Shown here: positions 25,450-34,423 of the stretch, piece after piece
Position numbering within the stretch: position 1 is the first letter of the stretch
Layout: the number at the start of each line of letters is the position of its first letter
DNA from: Roseateles terrae
Lineage (GTDB): Bacteria; Pseudomonadota; Gammaproteobacteria; Burkholderiales; Burkholderiaceae_C
DNA: 64,000 bases
Assembly (NCBI RefSeq): GCF_014192155.1
Contig: NZ_JACHXO010000010.1
Coordinates: 124,001 to 188,000, forward strand
Direction of reading: 5' to 3'
Made by a program: the position numbers and the translations under genes
The notes under the pieces: generated by a model
What the model saw: only the letters and a program-made list of their open reading frames with translations
Databases searched by the model: none
Told to the model about the DNA's origin: nothing

Positions 25450-25590
25450 TCAGCCCTTGCGAGTCGCTGGGGCGGCTGCAGCGCGACGGTCGGAACCGCC
25501 GCCCATGGGTTTGATCGATCCATCCGCCCGCGCGCGGCCGGATGGCCGATACTCCCTCGCGTCATTCATTCCCGCAGGCAGGTGCCCACC

Positions 25591-26118
25591 ATGAAGTTGT
25601 TCCCTTCCTTGTCCGCTCTCCGCATGACCCGGCGCCGCATGACGGCCCTGCGCGTGGCCATTCCCGCCGCGATGCTGGCCGTCGCCGGTCCGGTGCTGGC
25701 GCAGGTCACCGTCACGGCGCCCTGGGTGCGGGCCACCGTGGCCCAGCAGTCGTCCACCGGCGCCTTCATGCAGCTGAAGTCGGCCAAGGCGGTCAAGCTG
25801 GTGTCGGTCAGCACCCCGGTGGCCGGCATCGTCGAAGTGCATGAGATGGCCATGGACGGCCAGGTGATGCGCATGCGCGCCGTGCCCGCGTTGGAGCTGC
25901 CGGCCGACAAGACGGTCGAGTTCAAGCCCGGCGGCTATCACGTCATGTTGATGGACCTGAAGGGCCAGGTGAAGGTGGGGGACACCGTGCCGCTGACGCT
26001 GGTCTTTGAAGGTGCGGACCAGAAGCGCGAAACGGTGCAGGTCAAGGCCACGGTGAAGCCGCTCGGCGCCGCCATGCCGATGGACGATCACGGCGGCCAC
26101 GGCGGTCACCAGCACTGA
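25591..26118 (+). CDS. PCu(A)C-family periplasmic copper chaperone
   Basis: A 175-aa exported copper chaperone that delivers Cu(I), for example to cytochrome oxidase. The N-terminus has a long signal peptide ending GPVLA before QVTVTAPWVRAT. The copper site matches the H-M-x(10)-M-x(21)-H-x-M plan in VEVHEMAMDGQVMRM and GGYHVMLMD. The tail ends HGGHGGHQH, an additional metal-binding stretch. The ATG at 25591 follows AGGCAGG. An upstream in-frame GTG would add three residues. Confidence 0.92.
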   Translation: MKLFPSLSALRMTRRRMTALRVAIPAAMLAVAGPVLAQVTVTAPWVRATVAQQSSTGAFMQLKSAKAVKLVSVSTPVAGIVEVHEMAMDGQVMRMRAVPALELPADKTVEFKPGGYHVMLMDLKGQVKVGDTVPLTLVFEGADQKRETVQVKATVKPLGAAMPMDDHGGHGGHQH

Positions 26119-26158
26119 ACCTCCGCACGCCTCGCCCACGAAAGCAGGCCCACCCGGG

Positions 26159-27109
26159 TCAGCCGCCGCGCCCTCCCTGCTTGGCCAACCCCGCCGCAAG
26201 GTGGTCCACCAGCGCCTTGATCCGCTGCGGCATGAAGCGCTGACTGGGCATCAGCGCATGCAGCGGCATCGGGCGGCCGACCCACTCGGGCAGCACCTCC
26301 ACCAGCGCCCCGCTGGCCAGGCTCTCCCGCACATCCAGCTCGCTCTTGTAGGTCAGCCCCCGGCCTTCCAGCGCCCACAGATGGGCGATGCCGCCATCGT
26401 CCGCCGTGCGTCGCCCCTGCACCGCCACCTCCACGGCGGGCCCGCCCAGCTGGTCCTTGCGCCAGAACTTCCACTGCCGCTCCAGCCGGTCGCCGATCTT
26501 GAAGCGGATGCATTCATGGCCCGAGGCCAGGTCTTGCGGATGCTGTGGCCGCCCATACCGCTTCAGGTAGTCCGGCGATCCCACCAGCAGCCGCCGCCCG
26601 TCAAACAGCCGACGCGCCACCAGCCGTGAATCGGCGAGTTCGCCATACCGCAGGGCGACATCCACCTCGTCCCGCACCACGTCCTGCAGGCCGTCACCCA
26701 CATTCAGATGCAGTTCCACCCCGGGGTGCCGCTCCAGGAACGCGTCCAGCAGCGGGAGCACCACCCGCCGCGTCAGGTCACTCGACGCACTCACCCGGAT
26801 GCGGCCACGCAGCACCGGCATCGCCGCCTTGCCCTGGGTCGGCTCCCCTTCGTGCAACTGCGCCAGCCCTTCGTCCAGCAGTTCCAGTGCGCGCTGGGCG
26901 TAATCCCGCAGGCGCTCGCCCGCAGCGGTGAGGCGCAGCGCCCGGGTGCTGCGCTCCACCAGCCGTGCCCCCAGCCGGGCCTCCAGCTTCTTCAGCATGG
27001 CGCTGGCAGCGGCCGGGGTGATGTTCATGACCTTGGAGGCTGCCGTGAGACTGCCGCCGCGGGCGCATTCGACCAGCAGTCTCAGCTCGGCGGTATTTTC
27101 AATTTCCAT
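26159..27109 (-). CDS. LysR-family transcription regulator
   Basis: A 316-aa regulator. The N-terminal helix-turn-helix spans about residues 5-65 (ELRLLVECARGGSLTAASKVMNITPAAASAMLKKLEARLG). The effector-binding domain starts near residue 95 (LRGRIRVSASSDLTRRVVLP) and is of the AaeR/DmlR type with DVALRYGELADSRLVARRL. It is divergent from the oxidoreductase gene with 83 bases between, the usual arrangement when a LysR protein controls its neighbour. Confidence 0.94.
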   Translation of the reverse strand: MEIENTAELRLLVECARGGSLTAASKVMNITPAAASAMLKKLEARLGARLVERSTRALRLTAAGERLRDYAQRALELLDEGLAQLHEGEPTQGKAAMPVLRGRIRVSASSDLTRRVVLPLLDAFLERHPGVELHLNVGDGLQDVVRDEVDVALRYGELADSRLVARRLFDGRRLLVGSPDYLKRYGRPQHPQDLASGHECIRFKIGDRLERQWKFWRKDQLGGPAVEVAVQGRRTADDGGIAHLWALEGRGLTYKSELDVRESLASGALVEVLPEWVGRPMPLHALMPSQRFMPQRIKALVDHLAAGLAKQGGRGG

Positions 27110-27192
27110 TTAAAACTGATAGCGATTGAACTGACTTCATTGATTGTGCTCAAAGGGGGAGGATGACGCTTGTTGTATTGCTGGAGTCCCTC

Positions 27193-28221
27193 ATGAAAGC
27201 TGTTGGTTATCTCAAGAATCTGCCCATCTCGGACGCTGAGTCGCTGATCGACGTCGAAGTGCCCATGCCGCAGGCCGGCCCGAACGACCTGCTGGTGGAA
27301 ATCGCCGCCGTGGCCGTCAATCCGGTGGACACCAAGATCCGCAAGAGCCGTCCCGCTGCGGACGGTGCGCCGGTGGTGCTGGGCTGGGACGCCGTGGGTC
27401 ATGTGCGTGCCCTGGGACCGGAGGTGAAGGGTTTCTCCGTGGGGGACCGCGTCTGGTACGCCGGCGACCTCACCCGCATGGGCAGCAATGCGCAGTTCCA
27501 GGCGGTGGACCATCGCATCGTCAGCCGCGCGCCCACCTCGCTCAGCGACGCCGAAGCTGCCGCCCTGCCGCTGACCGCCATCACCGCCTGGGAAATGCTG
27601 CATGACCGGCTGCAGGTGAACCGCGACCGCCGCCCGGTCAGCCTCCTCGTGACTGGCGCCGCCGGCGGCGTCGGCTCCATCCTCGTGCAACTGGCGCGGC
27701 AGTGTCCGCACCTGACCGTCATCGGCACCAGTTCCGATCCGGACGGCGCCGGTGGAGACTGGCTGCGCCAGCTGGGCGCGCATCACGTCATCAACCATCG
27801 CGAGCCGCTCGCGCCGCAGGTCGCCGCCCTGCAGACGCAAGGCGTGGCCCCGGTGCGCCATGTGGCCAGCCTCACCCACACGCCGCAGCACTTCAAGGAT
27901 CTGGTGGAACTGCTGGAGCCCCAGGGCCAGCTGGCGCTCATCGACGACTTCAGCGCGGGTGACATCGACGTCATGGCGCTCAAGCGCAAGGCCCTCTCGC
28001 TGCATTGGGAATTGATGTTCACCCGGAGTCTGTTCACCACACACGACATCGCCGAGCAGGGTCGTCTGCTGGCGGAGGTGGCCCGGCTGGTCGACGCCGG
28101 CCAGGTGCGCACCACGCTGGCTGAGGTGGTGGGACCGATCAATGCCGCCACGCTGCGGCGCGCGCACGAATTGCAGGAGCGTCAGCGCCAGCAGGGCAAG
28201 CTCGTGCTTCAGGGTTTCTGA
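27193..28221 (+). CDS. Zinc-type alcohol dehydrogenase/quinone oxidoreductase family protein
   Basis: NADPH-dependent medium-chain dehydrogenase (342 aa), closest in pattern to quinone oxidoreductases. A GroES-like N-terminal domain (NDLLVEIAAVAVNPVDTKIRK) is followed by the Rossmann motif VTGAAGGVGSILVQLARQ near residue 155. The structural-zinc four-Cys cluster is absent, as in QOR enzymes. GGAG is well placed before the ATG at 27193 (MKAVGYLKN). It is probably regulated by the divergent LysR protein. Confidence 0.92.
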   Translation: MKAVGYLKNLPISDAESLIDVEVPMPQAGPNDLLVEIAAVAVNPVDTKIRKSRPAADGAPVVLGWDAVGHVRALGPEVKGFSVGDRVWYAGDLTRMGSNAQFQAVDHRIVSRAPTSLSDAEAAALPLTAITAWEMLHDRLQVNRDRRPVSLLVTGAAGGVGSILVQLARQCPHLTVIGTSSDPDGAGGDWLRQLGAHHVINHREPLAPQVAALQTQGVAPVRHVASLTHTPQHFKDLVELLEPQGQLALIDDFSAGDIDVMALKRKALSLHWELMFTRSLFTTHDIAEQGRLLAEVARLVDAGQVRTTLAEVVGPINAATLRRAHELQERQRQQGKLVLQGF

Positions 28222-28245
28222 GTAGGTCTGATTCGTGAAACCTTA

Positions 28246-28267
28246 CCGCCTCCTGACAGGGAGGCGG
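28246..28267. terminator. GC-rich hairpin after the oxidoreductase gene
   Basis: CCGCCTCC and GGAGGCGG form a perfect 8-bp stem with a 6-base loop, 24 bases after the stop. There is no T-tract, so it may be a weak terminator, or part of a structured leader of the next gene, whose start is 89 bases on. Confidence 0.45.
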
Positions 28268-28355
28268 ACCACTCAGGGGAAATCCTGGGTGACCGCAGAC
28301 CGCACAGCGGCGATACCTGAGCCCCTCGAAAAACAATGCCGGGACGGCGAGGGAA

Positions 28356-29450
28356 ATGCGGATGAGTGCTCGACTGCTGGGAGCGGATGCAGCGCATGGC
28401 GATGCGCATGCGGGGGAGCCGGAGGAAGGGCATGAACATGCCCTGCCACGTGCGGATCAAGCCAGGCGCCGCTGGAGACTGATGGGGCTGCAGATGCTCG
28501 CAGCCGCAGCAGGTTTCAGCGCCATGGCTTCGACCGCGCAGGCCGCCACGATCGGGGTCATCCTGCCCGGCAGCTGGCCGAGCGTGCAGCAGGCGGAAGC
28601 ACTTCAGCAGGGCATGACCCTCGCGCTCAAGACCTGGCCCGGTGATTCGGTGCCCACCCTCATCGTCAAGGACAGCGCCTGCGACGCCCACAAGGCGGAG
28701 CAAGCCGCCGACGCACTGATCCAGGCCAAGGTCGACATCGTGCTGGGCAACTGGTGCGAAATCGGCAACGGCGCCGACCGGCTCAAGGCCGCGGGCATCC
28801 CGCTCATCTCCAGCAACGCCGAACGGGTGCCGGGCAAGGAACTGCAGGTGCAGCTCGGCCGCATCGAGCTGTATGCAGCGGAACGCATCGCCACCGAACT
28901 GCGCCGCGAGACCGGCCTGCGCATCAGCGCACGCACCTCCTGCTGGCTGGACTTCGAAGCCACGCTGAGCGAGCGGGTGGATGCGGTGCTCTGCCCCGTG
29001 CTGACTGTCGACAAAACCCGCTGGGACCAGGTGGCCAACACCTACACCGCCGCCTTCCGCAAACCGATCACGCCGTCCGCTGCGCGCGGATATGCGGCCA
29101 TGGAGCTGGCGCTGAACTATCTGCGTCGCGCCAAGGGTGGCAAGACCACCGCGGCCCTGAAAGACACGCAGGGCGCCTCCACCTTGCTCGGCCCGGTGCC
29201 GGCCCTGGATGCACCCGCCCCCACCACCGCCCTGCAGCTGGTGTTCTCCCCGCACTTGCCGAAGATGAGCCCGCAGCAGGCCCAGACACTGGAGAAGCTG
29301 GTCAAGTCCAAGGGCTGCGGCTGCCCGGGTGGCACCTTGCGAGACGGCTGCCCCAAGGACGGCAGCCCCTGGAGCGACATGCCCTTCGTGGTGCGCGGCG
29401 GCGGCACCCCCGCCGCCTGTGCATCGGCCATCGGCGTTCTGGAGCTGTAA
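28356..29450 (+). CDS. Periplasmic binding protein-like, cysteine-rich
   Basis: A 364-codon frame resembling a type I periplasmic binding protein (LivJ/UrtA type): IGVILPGSWPSVQQAEALQQGMTLAL, then VDIVLGNWCEIG, IPLISSNAE and ALNYLRR. The secretion signal is LMGLQMLAAAAGFSAMASTAQA. The start is uncertain: ATG 28356, ATG 28362 (better spaced from GAGGG) and ATG 28482 are all in frame. Unusually the protein has about ten cysteines, several in SKGCGCPGGTLRDGCPKDG near the C-terminus. The second lobe appears short. No ABC permease genes are adjacent, so the role is open. Confidence 0.72.
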   Translation: MRMSARLLGADAAHGDAHAGEPEEGHEHALPRADQARRRWRLMGLQMLAAAAGFSAMASTAQAATIGVILPGSWPSVQQAEALQQGMTLALKTWPGDSVPTLIVKDSACDAHKAEQAADALIQAKVDIVLGNWCEIGNGADRLKAAGIPLISSNAERVPGKELQVQLGRIELYAAERIATELRRETGLRISARTSCWLDFEATLSERVDAVLCPVLTVDKTRWDQVANTYTAAFRKPITPSAARGYAAMELALNYLRRAKGGKTTAALKDTQGASTLLGPVPALDAPAPTTALQLVFSPHLPKMSPQQAQTLEKLVKSKGCGCPGGTLRDGCPKDGSPWSDMPFVVRGGGTPAACASAIGVLEL

Positions 29451-29540
29451 CGCCGCTCCCGTGCTGGCCCCCTTCCAGACTCGTCCTATAGTGCGGGCTG
29501 TGGCGCCTTGCGGCGCCGAAGTACTGCACGAGGAATGTCC

Positions 29541-30290
29541 ATGGTCAAAAAGGTGAAGAAGACTGCCGGCAGCGCCCCCGCTGCGGAGGCCGCGCCGGCG
29601 GGTCCCGGCCTGCTGGACAGTCAGTTCGGCCAGCTCGTCAAGGAGTCGGCCCAGCAGATCTGGTCCGCGGGACTGGCTGCCTTTGCCAAGGCGCAGAACA
29701 ACAGCGGCAAGGCCTTTGACAGCCTGGCCGAAGAAGGTGCCCGCATCCAGAAGAAGACCCAGGCCAGCACGGAAGAGCGGCTGGGTGCGGTCGCATCCCG
29801 CATGTCCGACATGGCGGGCGAGGTGGGCACCCGGGCGGGTCAGCACTGGGACAAGCTCGAATCGATTTTTGAGGATCGGGTGGCGCGGGCGCTGAACCGT
29901 CTGGGTGTCCCCTCGGCGCAGGATGTGGCGGCCCTGCATGAGCGGCTGGATGCGTTGACGCAGGCATTGAAGGCGCAAGGCGGTTCGGTGTCGGCTGCGG
30001 ATCGCGCGGCGGCACCGCCTGCGGCAGTTCGGAAGTCCGCTCGCAAGACCGCGGCCCGCACGACCCAGTCCACCGCAGCGACGGACATGACAAGGGCGAA
30101 GAAGACTGCAGCGCCGGCCACGGCGGCAGCGGCCCCTGCCAGCAAGTCCAGGAAGACCAAGCCTGCCGAGGTGAAGTCGTCTCCTGGCAGCGGGAAAGCA
30201 TCGGCGAAAACCGCTGCCAAGCCTGCCACCCGCGCGGCGTCGAGCCCTGCCGCGGCCAGCAAAAAATCGGCGTTGCGCACCCAGCGCTGA
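29541..30290 (+). CDS. Phasin, PhaF/PhaI-type granule-associated protein
   Basis: Polyhydroxyalkanoate granule-associated protein of 249 aa. The N-terminal domain (FGQLVKESAQQIWSAGLAAFAKAQ, FDSLAEEGARIQKKTQ) is the amphipathic phasin helix bundle. It is followed by a probable coiled coil (VAALHERLDALTQALKA). From about residue 155 the tail is Lys/Ala/Thr/Ser-rich and histone-like, as in PhaF, which ties granules to DNA. GAGGA is well spaced for the ATG at 29541. A TATAGT hexamer at 29487-29492 and a GGCGCC hairpin at 29502-29517 precede it. Confidence 0.9.
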   Translation: MVKKVKKTAGSAPAAEAAPAGPGLLDSQFGQLVKESAQQIWSAGLAAFAKAQNNSGKAFDSLAEEGARIQKKTQASTEERLGAVASRMSDMAGEVGTRAGQHWDKLESIFEDRVARALNRLGVPSAQDVAALHERLDALTQALKAQGGSVSAADRAAAPPAAVRKSARKTAARTTQSTAATDMTRAKKTAAPATAAAAPASKSRKTKPAEVKSSPGSGKASAKTAAKPATRAASSPAAASKKSALRTQR

Positions 30291-30318
30291 GTCCACGCTG
30301 ATCCGACACGGTTCCCCA

Positions 30319-30358
30319 CGCACCGCTTGGTGCGATTCAGCCCGCACCGCCCGGTGCG
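30319..30358. repeat. Two similar 16-bp hairpins downstream of the phasin gene
   Basis: CGCACCGCTTGGTGCG (30319-30334) and CGCACCGCCCGGTGCG (30343-30358) have the same 6-bp stem with different loops, 8 bases apart. They may form a composite terminator for the phasin gene, though there is no T-tract. Confidence 0.6.
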
Positions 30359-30402
30359 TCACAGGCCCGGCCGCCCGCAACCCCTGACCCTTCGCCGCGT
30401 CC

Positions 30403-30416
30403 GGGGGGGGGGGGGG
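30403..30416. repeat. Run of 14 G
   Basis: An uninterrupted run of 14 G residues lies in the 297-base gap between the phasin and PEP-CTERM genes. Such runs slip during replication and sequencing, so the length is uncertain. The rest of the gap shows no gene. Confidence 0.85.
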
Positions 30417-30587
30417 CGGCCAGCGCGCCGCCATTCGCACACGCCACCGGTGGCGATGCGTGCACTCCATCACGATCTCCACCCGCACCCCCAGCGCACA
30501 GGGGGATGCCGATGATCGTCCGCGCTCGAACAATCTCACACAAGTTCCGCGGGCCCGGCCCGCTCCCCTGAATCCTTCCGGACTCTC

Positions 30588-31199
30588 ATGAAGCGCCTTC
30601 TTGCCGCCGCCCTCGTTGCCCTCCCGTTCGCAGGCTTCGCCGCCACCGACGCCAACCTGCTGACCAACGGCAGCTTCGAAGCCAACGTGCTGCGCAATGG
30701 ATCCTGGGCCACCTTCGGCAGCATTGACGGCTGGACCGTCGGCAACAAGGGCGTGGAAGTGCGCAACAACGTCTCCGGCACCGCCCTGGACGGCCGCAAC
30801 TTCGTCGAACTCGACACCACCGGCAACAGCAGCATCAGCCAGAGCTTTGCCACTGTCGCCGGCTATACCTACGAGCTGAGCTTCTCCTACGCCAACCGCA
30901 GCGACAACCGCGGTGCGGCCAGCGATGGCCTGTGGTGGAGCGTGGGCAGCCTGTCCGGCGCCGTGGGTCAGAACACCAACACCCACTGGACCACCTACAC
31001 CACCAGCTTCGTTGGCACTGGCAGCCCGATGACCCTGAGCTTCACCGCCATCGGCCGCAGCGACTCCTTCGGCACCTCGCTGGACAACGTTCAACTCAGC
31101 GTGCTGTCCACCGTGCCGGAACCGCACGGCTATGCGCTGATGCTGGCGGGCCTGGGCACCGTCGGCCTGCTGTCGCGTCGTCGCCGCCGCAGCGCCTGA
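30588..31199 (+). CDS. PEP-CTERM exported protein, DUF642-like
   Basis: A 203-aa exported protein. Signal peptide MKRLLAAALVALPFAGFA precedes a beta-rich domain that begins NLLTNGSFEANVLRNGSW, typical of DUF642/carbohydrate-binding-like folds. The C-terminus VPEPHGYALMLAGLGTVGLL followed by an Arg-rich end is a complete PEP-CTERM sorting signal. Proteins of this type are processed by an exosortase, which is not encoded in this window, and are linked to exopolysaccharide production. Confidence 0.93.
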   Translation: MKRLLAAALVALPFAGFAATDANLLTNGSFEANVLRNGSWATFGSIDGWTVGNKGVEVRNNVSGTALDGRNFVELDTTGNSSISQSFATVAGYTYELSFSYANRSDNRGAASDGLWWSVGSLSGAVGQNTNTHWTTYTTSFVGTGSPMTLSFTAIGRSDSFGTSLDNVQLSVLSTVPEPHGYALMLAGLGTVGLLSRRRRRSA

Positions 31200-31281
31200 T
31201 CCGGTTCATTTCCGTCAAAGGACGCGTTGGGACTTCGCTTCGGCGAGGCAGCGCGACATCAGAGGCTCCCACGAGGGCCCA

Positions 31282-31313
31282 GCAAAAAGGCATCCCTCGG
31301 GATGCCTTTTTGC
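31282..31313. terminator. Bidirectional rho-independent terminator
   Basis: GCAAAAAGGCATCCC and GGGATGCCTTTTTGC form a perfect 15-bp stem around a 2-base core. It has a T-tract in each direction, so it serves both the PEP-CTERM gene and the convergent carboxypeptidase gene. Confidence 0.95.
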
Positions 31314-31331
31314 TTGCGAGGGCAGTCAGCT

Positions 31332-32831
31332 TCAGCCCAGATACCGCGACTCCAGATGCCGGCGGAAGTGCGCCGTGTTCAGCGCCTCGCCGCTGGCGCG
31401 CTTCACCAGCTCGGGCGTCTCGTAGCGGCTGCCCTGCTGCCAGATGCGGTCCTTCAGCCAGTCGAACACCGGCGTCAGCTCGCCCTTGGCGATGTCGGCA
31501 TCCAGGCTGGGGCGCTCGCGCCGCATCGTCGCAAACCACTGCGCGGCATACATCGCGCCGAGCGTATAGCAGGGGAAATAACCGAACAGGCCTGCGCCCC
31601 AATGCACGTCCTGCATCGGCCCGTCCTTGAAGTTGCCCCGCGTGTCCAAACCCAGCAGCTCCTGCATCTTGGCGTCCCACAGCGCGGGGATGTCCTCCAC
31701 CTCGATCTCGCCTTCCATCAGCGGTCGCTCGATCTCATAACGCAGGATCACATGCGCCGGATAGGTCACCTCGTCGGCATCCACGCGGATGTAGCCCGGG
31801 GCCACGCGGGTCATCATCCGGTGCAGGTTCTGGGCGGCGAACGCCTCCTGATCACCCAGATGACGGCGCACCAGCGGCTCGATCAGTCCGGCAAAACCGG
31901 GATGCGAAGCGAGCTGCATCTCGAAGGACAGGCTCTGGCTTTCGTGCAGGCCCATCGACCGCGCCGCAGCGATCGGCAGCCCCATCCAGTCCCGCGGGAG
32001 GTTCTGCTCATAGCGCCCATGCCCGGTTTCGTGAATCGTGCCGGTGAGACTCTGCAGGAAGCTGTCTTCGCGATAGCGCGTGGTCATGCGCACGTCCTCC
32101 GGCACACCGCCGCAGAACGGGTGGGTACTTTCGTCCAGACGACCGGCGGCGAAGTCAAAGCCGAGCAGCTTCATCGCATCCAGGCCCAGCGCACGTTGCG
32201 CCTGGGTGGGGAACGGGCCTTGCGGCTGCACCACCGTTTCGCCTTGCTGACGCGCCATCACCTGGCGGATGAGGCCGGGCAGCCATTGGCGCAGATCGCC
32301 AAACACACGATCGACATCGGCCGAGCGCATGCCGGGCTCGTACTGGTCCAGCAGCGCGTCATAGCGGGAGAGGCCGCTGGACTCGCTCAGCAGCCGTGCT
32401 TCCTCCCGCACCAGCCGCACCACCGGTCGCAGGTTCTCGACATAGCCCGCCCAGTCATTGGCGGGACGCTGGCTGCGCCACGCATGCTCGCAGTGCGACA
32501 CCGCCAGCGACCTGGATTCAACCAGGCTCTGCGGCAAGGCATTGGCGGCCCGCCACACCCGGGTCATCTCTCGCAGCGAGGCGCGCTGCACCTCATCCAG
32601 CGGCTCCTGTTCGGCACGGGCCAGCAGGTCCTTGAGCGCGGGATCGGTGCCCAGCTGATGCAGCAGCCCTTCCATCTCCGCCAGCGCTTCTGCGCGGGAC
32701 TGCGCGCCGCCGGCCGGCATGAAGGCCGCCTGGTCCCACGAAGCCATGGCATGCAGATGCTGCAACCGGTGCTTGCGGCGGTGGCGCTGGCACAGGTCGT
32801 CATAGGCCGGCGTGCTGGCGGATGAGGTCAT
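31332..32831 (-). CDS. M32-family metallocarboxypeptidase
   Basis: Zinc carboxypeptidase of the Taq/M32 family (499 aa), cytoplasmic and all-helical. The zinc site is HETGH in LTGTIHETGHGRYEQNLP (about residue 265), followed by the family blocks SMGLHESQSLSFE and RVDADEVTYPAHVILRYEIE. The ATG at 32831 has AGGAG seven bases upstream. The longer open frame before it is not protein-like. No signal peptide is present. Confidence 0.95.
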   Translation of the reverse strand: MTSSASTPAYDDLCQRHRRKHRLQHLHAMASWDQAAFMPAGGAQSRAEALAEMEGLLHQLGTDPALKDLLARAEQEPLDEVQRASLREMTRVWRAANALPQSLVESRSLAVSHCEHAWRSQRPANDWAGYVENLRPVVRLVREEARLLSESSGLSRYDALLDQYEPGMRSADVDRVFGDLRQWLPGLIRQVMARQQGETVVQPQGPFPTQAQRALGLDAMKLLGFDFAAGRLDESTHPFCGGVPEDVRMTTRYREDSFLQSLTGTIHETGHGRYEQNLPRDWMGLPIAAARSMGLHESQSLSFEMQLASHPGFAGLIEPLVRRHLGDQEAFAAQNLHRMMTRVAPGYIRVDADEVTYPAHVILRYEIERPLMEGEIEVEDIPALWDAKMQELLGLDTRGNFKDGPMQDVHWGAGLFGYFPCYTLGAMYAAQWFATMRRERPSLDADIAKGELTPVFDWLKDRIWQQGSRYETPELVKRASGEALNTAHFRRHLESRYLG

Positions 32832-32941
32832 GCGGTGTCTCCTGAATGCCCGCTGCTGCGGATATAGGGTGATGTGCCAGCATTGTGGCGGTCTCGAGGA
32901 CCTTCCTCCCACTCCCCCGAAAGAGTGGTGCGACCTCCGCC

Positions 32942-33424
32942 TCAGGGCAGGAAATACAGCCCGACCGTAGTCATGATCAGGTAGCGGGCGCACTTGCCGA
33001 TGCCCATGTAGACCACGCACGGCCAGAAGGGCAGTCGCAGCCATCCGGCCAGTGCGCAGAGCGGGTCGCCGACAATGGGCAGCCAGCTCAGCAGACAGGT
33101 CCTGGCGCCGAAGCGCCGCAACCATCCCAGCACCCGCTGGTCCCGCGGCGAGTGATGCGTGGCCGCCTCATATGCGCGCTCTGCGCCCCAGCCCATCCAC
33201 CAGCTGATGGCGCCGCCAATGGTGTTGCCAACCGTGGCAACGGCAATCGCGGGCCAGAACAATTCGGGCTTTTGATGCACCAGCAGCAGCACCACCGGCT
33301 CTGAGCCCAACGGCAGCAAGGTGGCCGAGACCAGCGCCACCACAAAGACCGCCCCCAACCCCACTTGCGGAAGCGCCAACGCCTCCAGCATCAGGTCAAT
33401 CACGTGTTGCAGCCATGCTTCCAT
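32942..33424 (-). CDS. YqaA-like small membrane protein (VTT/SNARE-associated type)
   Basis: A 160-residue membrane protein of the YqaA group, related to DedA proteins. It has four or five hydrophobic segments, for example LGAVFVVALVSATLLPLGSEPVVLLLV and IAVATVGNTIGGAISWWMGW. The family blocks are SATLLPLGSEP, the Gly-rich GNTIGG and WLPIVGDPLC. The start MEAWLQHVIDL at 33424 fits. The role is unknown; relatives affect membrane lipid homeostasis. Confidence 0.88.
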   Translation of the reverse strand: MEAWLQHVIDLMLEALALPQVGLGAVFVVALVSATLLPLGSEPVVLLLVHQKPELFWPAIAVATVGNTIGGAISWWMGWGAERAYEAATHHSPRDQRVLGWLRRFGARTCLLSWLPIVGDPLCALAGWLRLPFWPCVVYMGIGKCARYLIMTTVGLYFLP

Positions 33425-33466
33425 GCGTGGGATTATCCGGATTAGTCTGTTCTGTCTGAGGTCTTC

Positions 33467-34423
33467 ATGTCGTTGCGCACCCTCGCGACATCCTGGGCGG
33501 TGTCGCTCTGTGCGTCCGTCGCCGCCGGGTTGGCGCTGATCATGTCTCCCGCCACGCCGTTCATCGTGGCACTTTTCACGATCACCGTCGCTTCGCAGGC
33601 CCAGCCACCTCAAACCGGTCCCAGTGCGGCCAGCAACGCTTCGGCAACGGCGATGCCCGGCGCTTCCACGACCTTGCCGCCCTTGCCCGCCGTCAGTGGT
33701 GGCGCCTGCACGCAGCTGATCGCCTCCGGCAATCCGCAATATCCGCCGTACCTCTGGCGCCCGAACGACGATGACACCCGGCTGGTCGGCGCCAATGCCG
33801 ACCTGATGCAGTGGCTGGCCCGCGAGATCGGCCTGCCGATCGAAACCCGCTATGTGGGCCCCTGGGGACGGGTGCAGGAAGAAGCCCGCGCCGGCCGCAT
33901 CGACCTGATCGCGGGCGCCTTCTTCACCCTGCCCCGCACCGAATACATGGACTACTTCTTCCCGGCCTTCCGGGAGACCCGCTCGGTGGTGCTGACGCGG
34001 GCGAACTCGTCGCTGAACTACCGGCGCTGGAGCGACCTCTCGCCGCATCAGGGCGTGACGGTGATCAACAACAGCTTTGGTGTGGAATTTGACCAGTTTG
34101 CGCGTCAATCGCTCAAGCTGACGCAGGTGGCCACCGTGGAGCAGGCCATCCAGATGCTGCAGCGCGGCCGTGTGGATTACTTCATCTATGAAGACACGCC
34201 CGCCGAAGCCTATGCAGCACGCGCCGGCGGTGCAGCGCTGCGCCCGCTGATGCCGGCAGTGGCCCACGAAGGGCTGTACCTGACGCTGGCCCACCGCTCC
34301 CGCTGCAACACCCCCGAGCTGCGGGGCCGGCTGACCCGCGCCCTCTACAAGCTGAGCCAGGAACGCACGATGAACCGCTTCCTGGAGCAGGGGATCCAGC
34401 TGTGGAAGCAGCAGGCACCCTGA
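33467..34423 (+). CDS. Extracellular solute-binding protein, family 3 (amino-acid type)
   Basis: Periplasmic binding protein of 318 aa. The N-terminus has a hydrophobic signal (residues 10-45) and a Pro/Ser/Ala-rich linker. The binding domain begins CTQLIASGNPQYPPYLWRP and includes DLMQWLAREIGLPIE, GRIDLIAGAFFTLPRTEYMDYFFPAF and FIYEDTPAEAYAAR, the pattern of PF00497. No transporter genes are adjacent; similar orphans are common beside two-component systems. It is divergent from the YqaA-like gene, with 42 bases between. Confidence 0.88.
   Translation: MSLRTLATSWAVSLCASVAAGLALIMSPATPFIVALFTITVASQAQPPQTGPSAASNASATAMPGASTTLPPLPAVSGGACTQLIASGNPQYPPYLWRPNDDDTRLVGANADLMQWLAREIGLPIETRYVGPWGRVQEEARAGRIDLIAGAFFTLPRTEYMDYFFPAFRETRSVVLTRANSSLNYRRWSDLSPHQGVTVINNSFGVEFDQFARQSLKLTQVATVEQAIQMLQRGRVDYFIYEDTPAEAYAARAGGAALRPLMPAVAHEGLYLTLAHRSRCNTPELRGRLTRALYKLSQERTMNRFLEQGIQLWKQQAP

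Noticed and set aside
28222-28355. Possible riboswitch before the binding-protein gene
   Set aside because: There is a good hairpin, but I could not match the consensus of cobalamin, TPP, glycine, fluoride or guanidine riboswitches. Kept only as a hairpin.
28209-31127. Minus-strand open frame of more than 900 codons spanning three plus-strand genes
   Set aside because: Low-complexity translation crossing two intergenic regions and the 14-G run. The plus-strand genes have signal peptides, a phasin domain and a PEP-CTERM signal.
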